Part shown: piece after piece, positions 9,001 to 21,300 of the stretch
Numbering within the stretch: position 1 is the first letter of the stretch
Layout: each line of letters starts with the position of its first letter
The notes under the pieces: generated by a model
Seen by the model: only the letters and a program-made list of their open reading frames with translations
The model's database searches: none
What the model was told of the DNA's origin: nothing
Source: Trachythela sp. YZ-2020
Taxonomy: Eukaryota; Cnidaria; Anthozoa; Malacalcyonacea; Clavulariidae
Direction: 5' to 3'
Assembly (NCBI GenBank): GCA_016169945.1
Contig: JADLSH010000127.1
Span: 2,110,501 to 2,174,500 of the forward strand
Length of the DNA stretch: 64,000 bases
Translations under genes and position numbers: made by a program

Positions 9001-11872
9001 CAGAGCCGCCTATCATTAATGTTTCAAGCGTCTCTTCATCGGAGTGAAGTCAAATTGTTATCAAATTTGAAAATCGGTTCATATATGTTTGTTATCAATT
9101 ATGGATCATCACTGGACAAAATTGACATCATTGCAATATGCATGGTGGACATATTACTCCCCTGTTTGCATTAATATCCCCTACCCCTAAGAGGGTTACA
9201 TGTTCTACCAAAAAAGTTAACTTATACTATGATTTTACAAAATTTTAAACTGTTAACTGTGACTTAGAGGTGGCTACTTGTGGTCAAATGCTCTTTTAGT
9301 ATAGGTAATAGCATGGTTTCGAGTGCAATTTGGAAAAAACATGCACAAGTGAGTTTTTCAAAGACTATCAAAATTGCACGAGTCCGAAGGGTGAATGCTA
9401 TTTGAGGTCTTTGAAAAACACATGAGTGCATGTTTTTTCAAATTGCACTAGAAATCATGCTATTACTTATTATTTATTACTTATTATTATTTTATCGATC
9501 CGGAGGAGCCAAGAACATTCAAATCTGTGTGTGTCAAGTGCCATCTGTGAGATCTTGTTGTTAGTACTGTGTACTGTTGTTGTTTGAACATTTTATTTTT
9601 AATTTCTTGTTGGGACCCCGTTATTGGAGAGTTTATCTCTGTGGTCAGTCCCTGCCATCATTATGTCATTATGTTATAAATGTATATGTCTGAATTGTCT
9701 GGCAAATCTTATAAATAAATAAATAATAACATGAAAACATTTAACACAAAGAGAACCTTTCCAATCAGAATGCTTTGTGCAAATAACATTAAAAAATGTA
9801 ACAGGGAGAGGTTTTTTCTAGTCAAAAATTTTTTAAATTATTTTTCTAAAACTTTCACCTTTGTTTATAACATTCATTTCTAAATATAAATTCAATCCAG
9901 GATACTTCAAAAAGGTTTATTACAATTTGTATTTTTGCAATGTTTTGCAAAAATTATTTTTATGCAAATTTTAAATATTAATGTGCACTATATTTCCTTT
10001 TTTCTGCACTGTATTTCCTCAAACTGCACTGCTCTCAGCCAATCAGAATTGAGAAATTTTGTGCATGTATATTGTGCATAAAATACATAAATGTATGCTT
10101 AGTGTCAAATCCTATTTTACATTTTAGAAGTGACAGCTCGTTCAGTTTTATGATCTTCTTCTTCATTCTGTTCTTTCAAATTTTGTTCAATGGACTTGCT
10201 TGCCTTGGAGTTAGACAGATCGGAACATGGTACGTGTACGCAGTTGTCCGATTAAAATTTTAGTGACATGTGAGAAGAGTTCATTCTGTATGACTTTACC
10301 AAATGCCACAGGTTTTCTTTTGGAACTTTGGTTTTCTAATGTATGGCCCTTACAGGACCCATAATCTAGAGAGAACAGTTTAGAAATAATAAAGCTATCC
10401 AGTGTAAATAAAGTTACTTTAGTTTATATTCAAGATTTTTCTCAGCATCTCGTTCGATAGGATTAATAGTAAATGGTTTTGGTAGATGGAATATATATAC
10501 ATTTTTGTAGACTTAGCTAGGAGCAGTTGCGAAAAATGCAACTTAGGCCCTCTGGCAGGAATTGAATCTGTGATTCCGGTGCAGCGCTCTAACCAACTGA
10601 GCTACAGAAGGGATGGCCCTTGTGGGACCTCCAGGAAGAACTAGAACTGATAGAGCTATCCAGTATACTGTACCTAAAATTTAGGTTAGGTTTCTTCTTC
10701 TAACACTGGGGCAATAAGAAATGGCCAGTACTGCTGTACTGGACCTCTATGAACAACAGTTTAGAACTGGTAGTGCTAAGTAAAGTTAGAATAATCAAGG
10801 CGTCCTGTCTCTGTTGTTATAGAACATAGAAAGGTAGCATAAATGGACTTTCGCATTGTTATACGAATTGCAGCTGTATATATATATATTTTGTTTCTCT
10901 AGCGGATTTATAAACGGAGCGGGTTTATTCCGTGACGGTGGTGGTAATAGGGTTGTTGGGCTAATGATGTTTGCTTGTGCTGGCCTCTTCATTATCAATG
11001 CAATTTTGGATATCATTTTGCTTAGGAAAGTAAGTGTAGTTGAATATATGTAGATATTTTAATAGGTGTGTTGGGGTGCATGCATCCGACATCCGTGCAT
11101 CACAGGGTGCAGAAGTTAGAGTCGATGAGAGTTGCAACTCTCGCTAGCATTTGACTGCAAACTCTCATCAACTTTGAGCTGGTTCAAATTTTGATGAGAG
11201 CTTTTGCACGTTTGACCGGTACACATGTTAATATCCAGTCTACTCTCATGCGACTCTCAGGGGCTTAACACTGGATGGAAAAATAACCTTCAATGGATGG
11301 CCCTTTCTGGACCTTTAAGGAGAACATATTAGAACTGATAGAGGTATCAGGGATGGATTTACTGGGGGGGTGCACACCCCTCCTATGCTTGGCCAAGGGG
11401 GGTGCAGGAGGGGTGCAAATTCCATATCAAATCTGAAATTTTGGATTTGACAGGGCATTTATCAAATAAAAATCAAATATCTGGTCATTGATAGGCCTTT
11501 TTGACCATCTAGGCAATCATTGTTTTAAAACTTTTCTGACATGATAACCCCTTGACCATGCAGGGGGTCCAGAGTGATGATTCACCCTGTTTCGGACACC
11601 GGCCACACCCTGCTTCATGATCAGCACCCCCTCTATCAGATCATGCTGCATCCATCCCTGTCCGGTATTACAGGATAGTTAGAGATACTATCCTGTAATA
11701 CCAGACAGATATTTAGAGAGTGCATCTTTCTTAGGTCCATATGATCTATCGTACAACTGGAGCAAGCATTAAGAAAGCACAAGCAGAATTCGCTCAAGGA
11801 GCCATGGCGAACAAGACTGTTCAAAACGCTGCGGTTGCTGGGGCAACAGCCGCAGCTCAGAACTCTTACTAG
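6062..11872 (+). CDS. SCAMP: Secretory carrier membrane protein (SCAMP)
   Basis: Ten exons: 6062-6103, 7397-7501, 7590-7688, about 7837-7874, 8164-8230, 8330-8458, 8636-8798, 10128-10229, 10903-11029, 11735-11872. The product is about 336 residues. The N-terminus carries NPF repeats ([21 protein letters not shown]) that bind EH-domain endocytic proteins. A coiled coil ([15 protein letters not shown]) follows. Next come the SCAMP hallmark block [19 protein letters not shown] and four membrane spans with the conserved [16 protein letters not shown] and [12 protein letters not shown] motifs. It acts in post-Golgi and endosomal recycling. One oddity: exon 4 as read leaves the frame two bases off, so its exact donor or an extra micro-exon is unresolved; every other junction keeps phase. 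An AATAAA lies at 12524-12529. Confidence 0.93.
6467..7132 (+). mobile_element. 666-bp inverted-repeat DNA transposon remnant
   Basis: The ends form inverted repeats of about 43 bp with two mismatches (left 6467-6509, right 7090-7132), starting GATGACAAAACATGTTTTAA. It sits in SCAMP intron 1. Inside, 6558-6749 encodes a helix-turn-helix fragment of paired/Tc1 type (separate entry). I found no clear target-site duplication. The layout is that of an internally deleted Tc1/mariner-like element. Confidence 0.8.
6558..6749 (+). pseudogene. Paired/Tc1-type helix-turn-helix fragment
   Basis: An open stretch ending in TAA at 6747-6749 encodes about 63 residues. Key parts are [32 protein letters not shown] and [14 protein letters not shown]. 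The helix arrangement and the YRETG motif match the first half of the paired domain and the N-terminal DNA-binding domain of Tc1-like transposases, which share ancestry. No DDE catalytic part follows before the right inverted repeat. It is probably a transposase remnant, not a PAX exon, because it lies between matched terminal repeats. Confidence 0.7.
7914..8000 (+). repeat. 20-bp tandem repeat with CACGTG in each unit
   Basis: Four exact copies of a 20-bp unit (CACGTGCCCAAACAGCCCAC) run from 7921 to 8000, preceded by a partial copy. Each unit carries a CACGTG E-box palindrome. It lies just downstream of SCAMP exon 4 and is most likely intronic. Confidence 0.9.
9303..9477. repeat. Fold-back element in SCAMP intron 7
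   Basis: Arms of about 60 bp at 9303-9365 and 9415-9477 are imperfect inverted copies containing GAAAAAACATGCAC and TTTTTCAAAGAC. There is no coding content. The remainder of this 1.3-kb intron (8799-10127) shows nothing else recognisable. Confidence 0.65.
10430..10625 (-). repeat. tRNA-derived SINE, family B
   Basis: On the minus strand a tRNA-like head (A-box-like GTAGCTCAGTTGGTTAGAGC followed by GCTGCACCGGAATC) is followed by TTGCATTTTTCGCAAC and a tail with TCTCGTTCGATxxxATTAATAGT. The same head and tail recur at 26281-26450, and tails form the palindrome at 26054-26223. It lies in SCAMP intron 8, near SINE family A fragments (10360-10420, 10670-10780). Confidence 0.7.
11110..11270. repeat. 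Dispersed repeat with GAGAGTTGCAACTCTC palindrome
   Basis: A GAGAGTTGCAACTCTC palindrome is followed by CTCTCATCAACTTTGAGCTGG and a CACGTTTGACCGG block. The same blocks recur at 61165-61210, so this is a dispersed element in SCAMP intron 9. Confidence 0.5.
11348..11660. mobile_element. hAT-like MITE
   Basis: The 313-bp element begins CAGGGATGGAT and ends ATCCATCCCTG, the CAG...CTG form common in hAT elements. Flanking octamers (AGAGGTAT and TCCGGTAT) agree at only five of eight positions, so the duplication is weak or decayed. It lies in SCAMP intron 9. Confidence 0.55.
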
Positions 11873-13509
11873 ACATGTCTAGAACATCAAAACAATCTTG
11901 GGGTTACTTTATCACACAGAGACAGACTGAAAGTTTGTAAACCAATGTGGTGTTCGATATAAAGCTAATGTAGAATTTGATATACATATTTAAAATTTCT
12001 AAAGCAGTCCTAATGCTAAGGTCAGGCGAAGTAAAAGTTAGTGTTTGAACGCGTCTTTGGAATAATTTGTGTATACCTTGCTCACTATGATTGGTATACC
12101 TTGCTCACTATGAGCCCTAAATAACACTGGAGTGTTGGACTATAGGTCAAGGAACGATATTTTTATAGTTGACAAATCAACACAGTCAGTACATACTCTA
12201 TACCTTTTCAAATATTGTAATTAGTGCTTTACCGAACACCACAGCCTGGTATAAATAGTGAATCAAATGATGAACTACACTAGTTAGTTAAATTGTAGTT
12301 AACTTTAAAATGAGCAATTCTATATAATCTACTAAATCTTGGATGCACCAACTGGCGTTGACTATAACTATACTGTTAAACTGGGCCAAGCAATGACCAA
12401 TGTATTTTTGTTTTACGTATCAAAACGCAAACTAGCTAGTACGTAGTTATTTTTTGGTAACAATACTGTATGGTGTACTATTATGAGTAAGCATAAAACT
12501 GAACATTTGACTAAACTCGCAAGAATAAAATTGACATCACTCTAATATTGTCTGAATGTGAGACAACAAATGCACGATGTCGATGGAAATTCTATAATTA
12601 TTGTCATGGAACTTGATTAAAATATTTAATTACGTAAAGTTTTGTATTTATGAAATTTGTTTTTGATGGTTATGAAATTGCTCCCAGCTTGTTGCAACAT
12701 TGATAAACTAACAACATTGTACAAAGAACATTGCAATAAGCTTGTTACAAGCCTGTTGGCGAGATTTTTATGCGCGTTCTAACGTAGAAAGGTATAATGG
12801 CTGTGAAGGATGTTGATTGCAAAGTGGTCAGTAAATGTCAGTGGCTTTCATCTCTGCGACATGAAGGTTCGATTCCTACATGATTACAATTTTGCCTCAT
12901 GAAGTCGCAATATGAGAAGAGTGCTTCCAGTTTGACTCGACCAAACACCACAGATTTTCTCTAACCGTGCAACAAGGGATGGTACTAATGGACATCTGGG
13001 GAGAACAATTTAGATAAAACATGTATATCCAGAAAAAGTATAGTCTGTCTTCTGATTAGCAGAGGTGGAAAATGTTTTTTTCTTTCTGGGAACCTGGGTT
13101 TCAGACACAAAATTTATAATTCATGAGGTTCAATGATCATTGATTGATTTTGACATTGGGCTGAGTGTTGTTTCTTGATATTCAGTGGCCGGTGTTCATT
13201 TTGATATAGTGGATACAAAATGCATTACAATTGCTAGACTAGACCATACTCTAGTTTTGTTATTACTCATCAGTTAATTATTAACTTTCAGAAATTTCTG
13301 AAAAATTTTCTGCAAAAGTTCAGATCCAAAAATATATCTGGGAACTACCTTCCCAGGATCCGATACTTTTTCCACCTCTGCTGCTCAGCTTCGTATCTTC
13401 ATTATAAAAGTTCAAAAACGCACGAGTTGTCACAGCTCTGGGTCAAATTTGCCACAAGGTTGTTCCAACAAGCTGTGTCCACGTACCTATATTCAGACGT
13501 GTTACGCTG
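11873..13509. other. Intergenic region between SCAMP and the JmjC gene
   Basis: The first 650 bp are likely SCAMP 3' UTR, ending near AATAAA at 12524-12529. A block with GCTTGTTGCAAC/AACAACATTG motifs (12690-12760) belongs to the repeat seen at 21170-21400 and 60960-61180. A SINE follows (12820-13035). No coding gene is supported here. Confidence 0.6.
12820..13035 (+). repeat. tRNA-derived SINE, family A
   Basis: A tRNA-like head with the B-box-like GGTTCGATTCC is followed by a body shared with many copies in the window: GATTACAATTTTGCCTCA, GAAGAGTGCTTCCAGTTTGA, CTACCAAACACCACAG-like text and a tail ending TATCCAG. This copy is fairly diverged. Confidence 0.7.
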
Positions 13510-16500
13510 CTAACCGTATTCCGTCTCCATACTTTTAAGTACTTTATACTGACTCTCATCAAGTTTATTGAGAAGATGTGGCAACTGTATGACACAGCCT
13601 CGGTCTTTAAATGTCCCACAGTAGTCCAGTATATAGCGCAGACACTTGAGGTCAGTGTCGTCCTTTTGACAGGGTTTAAAATAACACGGAGATTTCATAT
13701 TCTCACGGTCGAAATCACAGGGGAGCTGGGACGCAATGTTGTCCTGATCGAAATCCTTTTCCGATAGTTTGGCTTGCTTGGAATCTTCTTTGTATTTTAC
13801 ATGGTCCTCCTATGTGAGATATATCTATTAGTAAGGCAGTTGCCAGCACAATTAGGGGCACCACGAGGCATGACCTGGTTAGCCCCTAGCTGGCTCTTTT
13901 AAGTAGTAGGCCTTACAGTCAGTGCTGTAGATCATAATAATAAGGGGGGTCTCTCTAAACGAGCATGTTACCAAGGGTGAAACATTCGGGTATGGGTGAC
14001 GTTATAAGAAGCTGCCCAATCCCATGATAACATCTCTTTACTATATTCATGCCTGAAATAGTCATAACTGATGCTTGGAGAATGAAAAATATGGAAAAAT
14101 TATATATTTTCAAGCATTCTTGCAAAAAAAGAAGGGGGCTCAGCCCCCCATAGCATGAGGAAGGGGGCTCCGTCCCCTAGCGCCCCCCTCTTCTACACCA
14201 CTGCTTACAGTCCTCTACAGACGAGCAAAAAAAGGGTGTGACGACATAAAATCGCAAAGCATGAGGTCATGCATCTCATGGTCCACATGCACAAACTAAA
14301 TGGAAGATGTGGTGTAGAGGTTAAATAAGCTAAATAACTTGTTTATTATCGGCCACCGCATGAAACGCCACGAGCTCCAAGTCTCAGTGAAAAACTGACT
14401 AACTGGAGTGACCCACTATAGTCGCAAGTTACTCAGGGTGACCATGGTTTGTTATAGGACAACTTGATTGTAACTAAACATGATAAGGTCATCTAAAATT
14501 CATCTTCTTTGGCAAATCACAATCACATGTAAAATTATTCACTGTACGCTACAAGGAACTTATAAGAAAAACATGAATCGAAATCATCTTGTGAACTCAA
14601 GATGTTGTTGAAAACAAGTAAAAAAATCAAGGTAAAACAATTTTTTTTCTAATAACTCGTATCTTCGGTTTACAAGAGGATACTATTTGGAGATCGGAGT
14701 ATGTTCTTTCTTAGATATTCCTCGAAATTTTCTGCAGGTAAAGGATTTTGGACCACAAGCAACTTGTTATTGAATAACGTTTCAGTAAATTCAGTTATAC
14801 TACCTCTTCCAGATCGCCACCATCACCTAATGTCTGTTCAGCATCTGGGCTTTTATCTGTTTCAAACTGATATTCACTCATTAAAACTTGCTGTTCCTTA
14901 CAAGCGATCATTGGTTGATCAACGCTAACATTTTGAACCCATTGTTCATACTCCGCCAAAATATTTGCATATGAATTTTTCACTTTTGATTTCTCTGCGA
15001 AGGAAAATTAACGAGTAGTAAAATTAGTGTGAAAATATACAATTTAGATAGTAAAACCAAAATCAGCTCTATTTTGCCTTTGCCTTACTGGGTTTATAAG
15101 TTCTATCAGTTCTGTATAAACTATTCTCTTACAGGTCCAATAAGTGCTATGCCCAAATGCCCTATTAGTCCAATGTTTATAATACAGTATGTTTATACTA
15201 CAGAGGAAATCTAAACTAAACGTTGTATCTACAGTATACTGGATAGCTCTATCAATTCTAAAGACTTATTAGTTCTCCCTAGAGGTCACGAAAGAACCGT
15301 TCCTTGCTGGTCCAGGAGTCACGGAGTACGTGAATTAGTATGTGGAGAAAACCTGCGGTGTTTGGTAGAGTCAAACTGGAAGCACTCTTCTCACATGTCA
15401 CTGAGGTGAAATTATAATACCAACACCCTAATATTCTGTATAAATTTTACCAGCATGTGTGGTACCTTGCTGTTGGTGGACATGGAGTGGAGTAGATTTT
15501 CTAACACCATCTTTTAACCATGGTTTTGACTTCCACCACAATGCAACAGCTTGTTGTCGTCCAACTCTTTGAATATAAATTAACATTAGTAAGATTTGGT
15601 ATTTTGGTGCCATCTATTTAGTACCTGCTCAAGGGACTGAGCGGTTCGATTGTTGTGCGGTAGATTCTCGTGCAAAGCAGGGGTGGGTAAACTTGGTCTT
15701 TTGGATGCATGCTTTGGTTTAACTGGTATTTACTGTACACTGACAAGGTTTTCAGTTAAGTTTTAACTGGTCATTCTTGCTAGGAATGCCATTTCGGACA
15801 AAATTTAGGACAATTGAGATAAAATTGTTCACAATTGAGATAAAATTGTTCACAATTGTTGCATATATGGGTAAATTTGTACATCATTACATGTGGTTGA
15901 AATATGTGATAAAGTTAAACATTAGATGATGGGGAGCATTAGGGATCATTGCTATTTATATTGGATTAATAACTCACCTAGAGTAAACATGATGCCACCA
16001 CATTTGTGGTATATATACCATATCCCCCTCCTCAACATTTGCTTTCACATAGTGCACATTTATAACCCTCGGATACTTCACCAAGTCAACTGAAGCCACA
16101 TTAATATCTAATACACCAAGTACCCTGGAGCTATCCGCATACAGATCAGCCGAATACTCGGGCGAGACCATTAAAACCTCTTTATGACCTTTCACAACAC
16201 ACAGCATGTTTTCGTCGGTATCGATATGTATTGTAGATGATGTGTTCCCCAGACTGAACCAAAAATACGAAACAAAGAAATATTTGTCAATTTCCTCGCA
16301 ACGCAAGCACAGAGGCAAAATAATTTCTTTTCTCATATCGGGCGGAACCTCATCCACCAAATATCTGTCGGTATGTTGGTAAATTTCTAGAAATTCTTTG
16401 AGTTTCATAGATTTTGGAATGTTATACTTGTCGTCATCTTTGGTTTCCATGTTGAACATGTTGCCACCATAGGTATGGTTGAGGTACTCGTCTGTCCAGA

Positions 16501-17025
16501 GTTTATACGCAGGCCATCGTTTCACTGCACCTAAATATAATCCCAGGAGTAATTGTTTGTAAGTTACACTCATAATGAAAATATAATTAAAAGGTAAAAG
16601 GGGTGTCAATCAAGGATGGCATCAAACTTGAAAGAGGCTCTCAAAAGAGTATCATTGTAAAACATCCCTCAAAATATTTTCATAGAAATAACCCAGTTCA
16701 TATATTACCTACCTTTTATTACCACTGGTTTGTGTCGGATAACATACTTCATGTAAAAATCTTGCGGTGATATCATGTATGGCAATTCTTCCACAATCTC
16801 GTCAGGAGGTCGATGAGAACCAAATGGTTTGAGGTGACCTCTTGTAAACAGTTCTTCGTCTGTGAATTCTTGAACAGTGTATTTGTTTTTGCCATTCTGG
16901 CAGCAAGAGTCATGTGTATCTTTTGTGGGACAAGATTGGGATACAGTTTTTGTGTGAGGGAAAATTAATACAATACAAAGAAAAGCCAAGTGTATGGTCC
17001 AGGAATGATGATGCACCAATGTCAT
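13510..17025 (-). CDS. Predicted secreted JmjC/cupin-8 Fe(II)/2-oxoglutarate oxygenase
   Basis: Five exons (17025-16713, 16530-15978, 15566-15451, 14994-14804, 13809-13510) join in frame to 490 residues. Residues 1-30 have a hydrophobic segment typical of a signal peptide, followed by a short Cys-rich stretch. Residues 60-310 form the JmjC core: the metal triad is His206-x-Asp208 in IHIDTDEN and His284 in PQMWWHHV, and the VxLWWKS strand follows. The region from about 330 is acidic and helical, with several Cys near the end, and I do not recognise it. Entry into the secretory pathway resembles ER-resident JmjC proteins, but the substrate is unknown and I assign no symbol. An 8-bp-flanked MITE sits in intron 4 and a SINE in intron 3. 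Confidence 0.85.
13912..14211. mobile_element. hAT-type MITE with perfect 8-bp duplication
   Basis: The element 13920-14203 (284 bp) begins CAGTGCTGTAGA and ends TCTACACCACTG. It is flanked by the identical octamer CTTACAGT at 13912-13919 and 14204-14211. CA-TG ends of this type and 8-bp duplications define hAT insertions. The interior is G/C-tract rich and non-coding. It lies in intron 4 of the JmjC gene. Confidence 0.85.
15224..15425 (-). repeat. SINE family A, minus orientation
   Basis: Reading the minus strand gives the family A body and tail: CAAACACCGCAGGTTTTCTCC, then GGACCTCTAGGGAGAAC-like text, then GATAGAGCTATCCAGTATAC. The head is truncated. It lies in intron 3 of the JmjC gene. 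Confidence 0.7.
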
Positions 17026-18375
17026 TGTTTTTTAACTGTCAAGTCCCTAAAACTTGAAAATATATGATTTTGATATTTTCTAACAATTATAGGGTAAATT
17101 CCAACAGGTGACATAGCATTGAAATGGCAACATATAAATAATAACAACGACATACAACGCAACCTCTTCAAATTAAAACAGTGATACAAAGAATGTAGAA
17201 ACAATAGCGAAATTCTGAAAGTGACATGGCAACCTTTTGAAAGATAGACATTACTTGTTTTGAATTTAAGTCAGACGAACATTACATGTACCCTCCCTTC
17301 CAGCTAATAGCTCAACCATTCCCCTGGGTATAGATTTCCTAAGGGTTACATTGCTGCTTTACCATGAAAATTTTGGTACCACTGGTGATGGTGAATTTTT
17401 CAGAGGGGGGTTAGAGCATTTGATTTGAAAAAATCTCTGATCCACTTTGGCAGTCAGCTTTCATGCATTTGTGATATCTCAATGCACATATTTAATTGTA
17501 CTTTCACTAATAATTCACTTGTTATATTATGCAGCAATGTTGGTTAAGCGTGTTGGTTTATAAGCTGCATTTGGTGCTGACAAGTTGACAACTAATTACT
17601 AATATATAAATTTATAGACGTGCATTAAAGTGTATCAAATTATATATACAATGTAGCAATTACAAACTATAAGGCACAAGTTTTCAACGTGTTAATAAAA
17701 CATTGTTGTACATACCTCATATTTTTTCAGTCAACTAAACACGAAAATCAAGAAATAAAAATATATAATCAACTCACTTCCTGTATCAAAAGAGTGAGAC
17801 TGCCCGTTCGCAGGCAATTTCCACTTCAGCAACAGAGGGCATTTAATCACATTTATCGCAGTGATTTAATAGACACCTAGACAGCCAAAACTATCTGCAA
17901 AACTATCTGCACCTATCTAGCTACTTGTACGGCAATTTAATTCACAATGTCATTTGATTATAATTACAGTAATTGACATAGCTACACGCGCTTATACGTT
18001 CATTAATTAAAACTAATTAGCAATGTGACAGATGTCTCCGTTGCGTTACTAATTTGCAAAGCGTGCGAAGTTGCGAAGTGGAAAAGTTGTGCACGAAGGA
18101 GAAATGTAACTATTTCAAATCCTCGTAGACGCATTCGCATTGTAAAATACTGAATGATACGCAATCAAACGCATCGAAGATTTTATACGACTATAGACAG
18201 GTAAAAAACTGTTTGGTAGGAGAGCTTAGGAAATCCTCTTTTGACTTCTAAGACTCTCAGTTTCAAGAAAGCCAGAAAGGTATATATGTACCACGATCAA
18301 CATGGCTTTGGTATTCTTGCAGCTATCCTTTGCGGGTTGCATTGTCTTCTTGTGTCAAAATATATTCTGGATTTG
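17026..18375. other. Intergenic region between the JmjC gene and IPO11
   Basis: This 1.35-kb region contains the 5' flank of the JmjC gene and the probable 3' UTR of IPO11. I see no TATA box, no repeat family member and no supported coding exon. The short ORFs present are AT-rich and lack recognisable content. Confidence 0.5.
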
Positions 18376-21300
18376 TCACCTGTAAAGAAATGATAGTCAT
18401 AACACATAATGGAGGAAAAAGTAATTAAGAAATGTTGAGTTACTTGAGTGCCTTTCTAAATCAGAATTCTGATTTAGAAAGGCACTCAATTTCGTACATA
18501 GAAACTTCAAGCGAAAATTGTATACATATTTTAGACCTGACCAGGAGGCTTGCATTTCTGGGGTAATGCCTCTGCTTGGGAAAGGTGCCTGAAGATGAAC
18601 ATTTAATGGGTAAGCTGGGTCACCATACAAGCAAAGAGGTTAGCCATTATAATGGGCAACACGCCTTAGGTTTGGTAGCAAGCCAGATTCATGTAGCATT
18701 GTACTATCGTGTCGTCTTCCTTCATATGGACCAGCAAGATTTGCATAGAGGCCATTTGGTGTTACCACACTCTGAACTTGATGGCATGAACCCTTTTGTG
18801 ACCATTATACAGCACTCGTTGAAGGTATTTGGGTCTAGCGATCCGACGAACAGTGCCATCCACAAAACCAAAACAGTTTGGAAGAGGTGAGCAGTTGCGA
18901 AAAATGCAAATATAGGCTCTCTGGTAGGAACAGAACCTGCGGCCCTGCGATTCCGATGCAGCGCTTTGGCCACTATATAAATAATAAATATATAAAAGAG
19001 CTTCGTACCTTTCAGAATTAACAAAGGATTGTAACTCGTTAATTACCGAGCTTTCAACAGACGCCATCATGGTTTGGAAATTTTGTTCACCGAACACCCG
19101 TTGGCATTGTTGTAAAATATCTCGAACGAATATCGTTAGTTTGACTGTGTAGACTGGGTCTTTGGCGTTTAACTGAAGAAAGAAAGACAATACTTGTTCA
19201 TAGTGTGCCGCTATTTATTTGTAAATAGACCTACAGTAATCAGCTAACACGTATTTATGTAATTCACTCACGTATTTATGTAATTCACTCACATACATAA
19301 TTTAAATGCTTATAGTTAATGGTTACCTTTGTTCCATTCTATGCTTACATTATCAGAACAGTGGTAACTAGGCATGTGAATTATCCGAAAATGTGAATTG
19401 GGTACCAACGGCCATAAACATGCGTTAGGTGATTGGGTATATTTTACTCTATTCATTTTCTAAATATCCAATACTATTAATCTAACCTCTTTACGCCGCA
19501 AGTCTTCTTGGGAATCGAAGTCTTCCTCGTCTTCGTCATCATCTGAATTCATTAGCAAATAGCTGTAAAAAATACGGTGGTGAATTCATTTTATGTATTG
19601 ACTTGTATTTGGTGGCAAAAAATACAGAGAAATATAGTTTAATTTGTTTGCTATACAGTAAAGCCCCGCATAAAAGAACCAGTGAATTTTGACTTCAGGC
19701 TGAAGTGGTTCTTATATAACGGGTACTTACTACTTAGAAAGAAATCAGGCTGAAGTGGTTCTTAACTGGTTCTTATTTCCAGTCAAAAACAATTGTTCCT
19801 GGTTTAGAGTTTTAAACTTCTTGAGTGAACAAAGGGCCATCATGATGTAAGTTTTTTGAACATAGTTATGCAAGTTGAATTATGTTGTGAATTGATTGCT
19901 GTTTTGACAAAATAAATGCATGCATGATGTGGTTGAAAGACATAATTCCCGCTAGCAAGATTACAGTATTTTGTTTTCTTCCTAGTACCTGCTTACTAAT
20001 TCAGCTAAAAGTTTAATAAGGTTTTTTAAGAACCAGTTTCATTTGTCAGCCTGAAGTGGTTCTTGTATTTTGGGTGCTTAATTGCCCAAATTTCAGGCTG
20101 GTGGTTCTTAATCCACTGGTTCTTTTATGCGGGGCTTTACTGTACTATAATTGTCAACACGCTTGCTGAAATGGACAGTAAGATTACTTACTCTGAAGGG
20201 TAGGTGTCACCTTTATTCAATTCGTGTAAAACATCAACAACAATCTCAACAATTACAGCAAAACGACTGTGTACAACTCTACACAAACAAGAAACAAGAG
20301 TTAAATAAACGGAACGAAAGAAAGAAATAAAGTAAATATTTTCGACCTACTCTTGTTTGTAAGGCAGAAGTGAGAAAAGAGCCATTGTTGTGAGTTTTCT
20401 TCGTTCTGTTTTGGTAATTGAATCCATCTGGATAAAATATACAATAACCATAAGTTTCAATGTGTGTTTTAGTGTAGATAGCGATAAACGATGTACTTGA
20501 GGCAGGATCGCACTACCTGCATAATATAACAAGAACTTCGACGTTTCGAGCGAAGGCCCTTCCTTTTTGAAAATCATGTAATATGAAAAAGCTTCCTGAT
20601 TAAATATTATTATCATCATCCTGTAATCCCTCGATTAACCATAATTAGTCACTTTAAACAAAGCGATTATATTCAGAAACTAATTAGTGTTAGTTTATTG
20701 TATACACGGGTATAAGCAATGATAAGCAATCATCACAAGGTGTTCTAGGTGGGGGGGGGGGGTACAGGAGGCACGGTTGCACGTCCTTCGCTTTGCCAGG
20801 CGAGGAAAGGGGAAGTAGAAGTACATGTACTACACCTACCCTTTCAAGCCAATAATCCAGAAATGCTTCCAACAAGTCGTTGGCCTAAAAATAAAGTTCA
20901 ATACACCTTATCATTTATCACCGGAAACGCTTTTCCCCAAACGGTTTAGGGTTAGATGACATGACATGACATACAGAAACAATTCAATACTTACCGCTTT
21001 TCCATATTTTTCTGCAACCATTTGAATAAAACTGTCAAAATACTGTTTGTTCTTTAACAGTATGATTGCAAACAGTGATATGTAGATCGCCAGCAATGGA
21101 CCATACTCCTAAATTGTCATGAAAGTTCAATGTTAGTTATCGCCTTAGACAGTGGGTTATCGCCTTAGACAATCCAGAAAACACTATAATGCTTGAATGC
21201 TGTCTCAAGAACTTGTTATCACGATGTCTTCGCACTGCCTGTTTCCAGCTTGTTGACAACTTGTTATCGTCCTGCAATTCAACAACCTTTTAACAAGTTG

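Noticed and set aside
8884..9174. 94-residue plus-strand ORF in SCAMP intron 7
   Set aside because: Low-complexity AT-rich reading frame without recognisable motif; SCAMP exons 7 and 8 join in phase around it.
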